Source of the DNA: an uncultured Acetatifactor sp.
GTDB taxonomy: Bacteria; Bacillota; Clostridia; Lachnospirales; Lachnospiraceae
Direction: 5' to 3'
Assembly: GCA_947644185.1 (NCBI GenBank)
Contig: CANRZC010000186.1
Span: 1 to 5,315 of the forward strand
Length of the DNA stretch: 5,315 nt
The stretch's first letter is position 1; each line of letters opens with the position of its first letter. A program made the position numbers and the translations under genes. The notes under the pieces are model-generated. The model searched no databases. It saw nothing but the letters and a program-made list of their open reading frames with translations, and had not been told where the DNA came from. Positions 5,314-5,315 of the stretch are shown piece after piece.

Positions 5314-5315
5314 GC
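4972..5315 (+). pseudogene. Second LysR-family effector-domain fragment, 5'-truncated, runs off the window
   Basis: The plus-strand frame from AAC at 4972 to the window end encodes 114 full residues starting NYINLPEKDIWGVVMRKDSP and ending PTVEAGL. By hand count 95 of 114 residues (83%) match the minus-strand neighbour, and many codons differ only at the third base, so the two are diverged homologues rather than a copied segment. Homology begins abruptly at 4972. The in-frame sequence just upstream is antisense to the other fragment. The DNA-binding domain and about the first 50 residues of the effector domain, relative to the neighbour, are missing. The frame is open back to a TAA at 4888-4890, but no proper start is present. 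An ATG at 5014 follows GGGGAG, though this falls within conserved coding sequence. The 3' end lies outside the window. Confidence 0.72.

Overview
The window carries a complete ABC-type polyamine (spermidine/putrescine) import operon, potA-potB-potC-potD, on the minus strand (about 4215 down to 194). Its right end holds two diverged, 5'-truncated LysR-family regulator fragments that lie back to back as an inverted pair (4403-4978 minus, 4972-5315 plus). The strong GGAGG ribosome binding sites, sigma-A-type promoter, TTG starts and protein sequences suggest a Firmicutes host, probably a gut-type Clostridia or Lachnospiraceae member. That placement is an inference from sequence style, not a database match.

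Layout from left to right: 1-193 has no gene and holds a strong hairpin at 2-29 plus A-rich sequence (on the minus strand) after potD. PotD (194-1411) is the substrate-binding protein. PotC (1408-2220) and PotB (2217-3041) are the two permease subunits, and PotA (3031-4215) is the ATPase. All four genes overlap their neighbours by 4-11 bases, so they should be co-transcribed and translationally coupled. The 4216-4402 gap contains a near-consensus promoter (TTGACA, 17-base spacer, TATAGT). A dyad overlaps this promoter, two direct repeats in 10-base register lie upstream of it, and a GC-rich hairpin lies just before the potA ribosome binding site. Together these look like a regulated promoter region.

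Working model: PotD captures the polyamine outside the cell, PotB and PotC form the channel, and PotA drives import. Two things are unusual. PotD has no convincing lipobox but has a C-terminal transmembrane helix with a basic tail, suggesting it is membrane-anchored at its C-terminus. Several PotD pocket positions also differ from E. coli PotD.

The right-hand 0.9 kb is AT-richer (about 40% GC in sampled rows, against about 60% in a sampled potA row). It contains two LysR effector-domain pieces, 83% identical over 114 residues by hand count, joined head to head at about 4967-4980. Neither piece has its DNA-binding domain in the window. This is either a real rearrangement that destroyed two paralogous regulators or an assembly/amplification chimera. 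I see no clear evidence of a wholly new system; the C-terminally anchored PotD, the promoter dyad and the inverted regulator junction are the points most worth checking.
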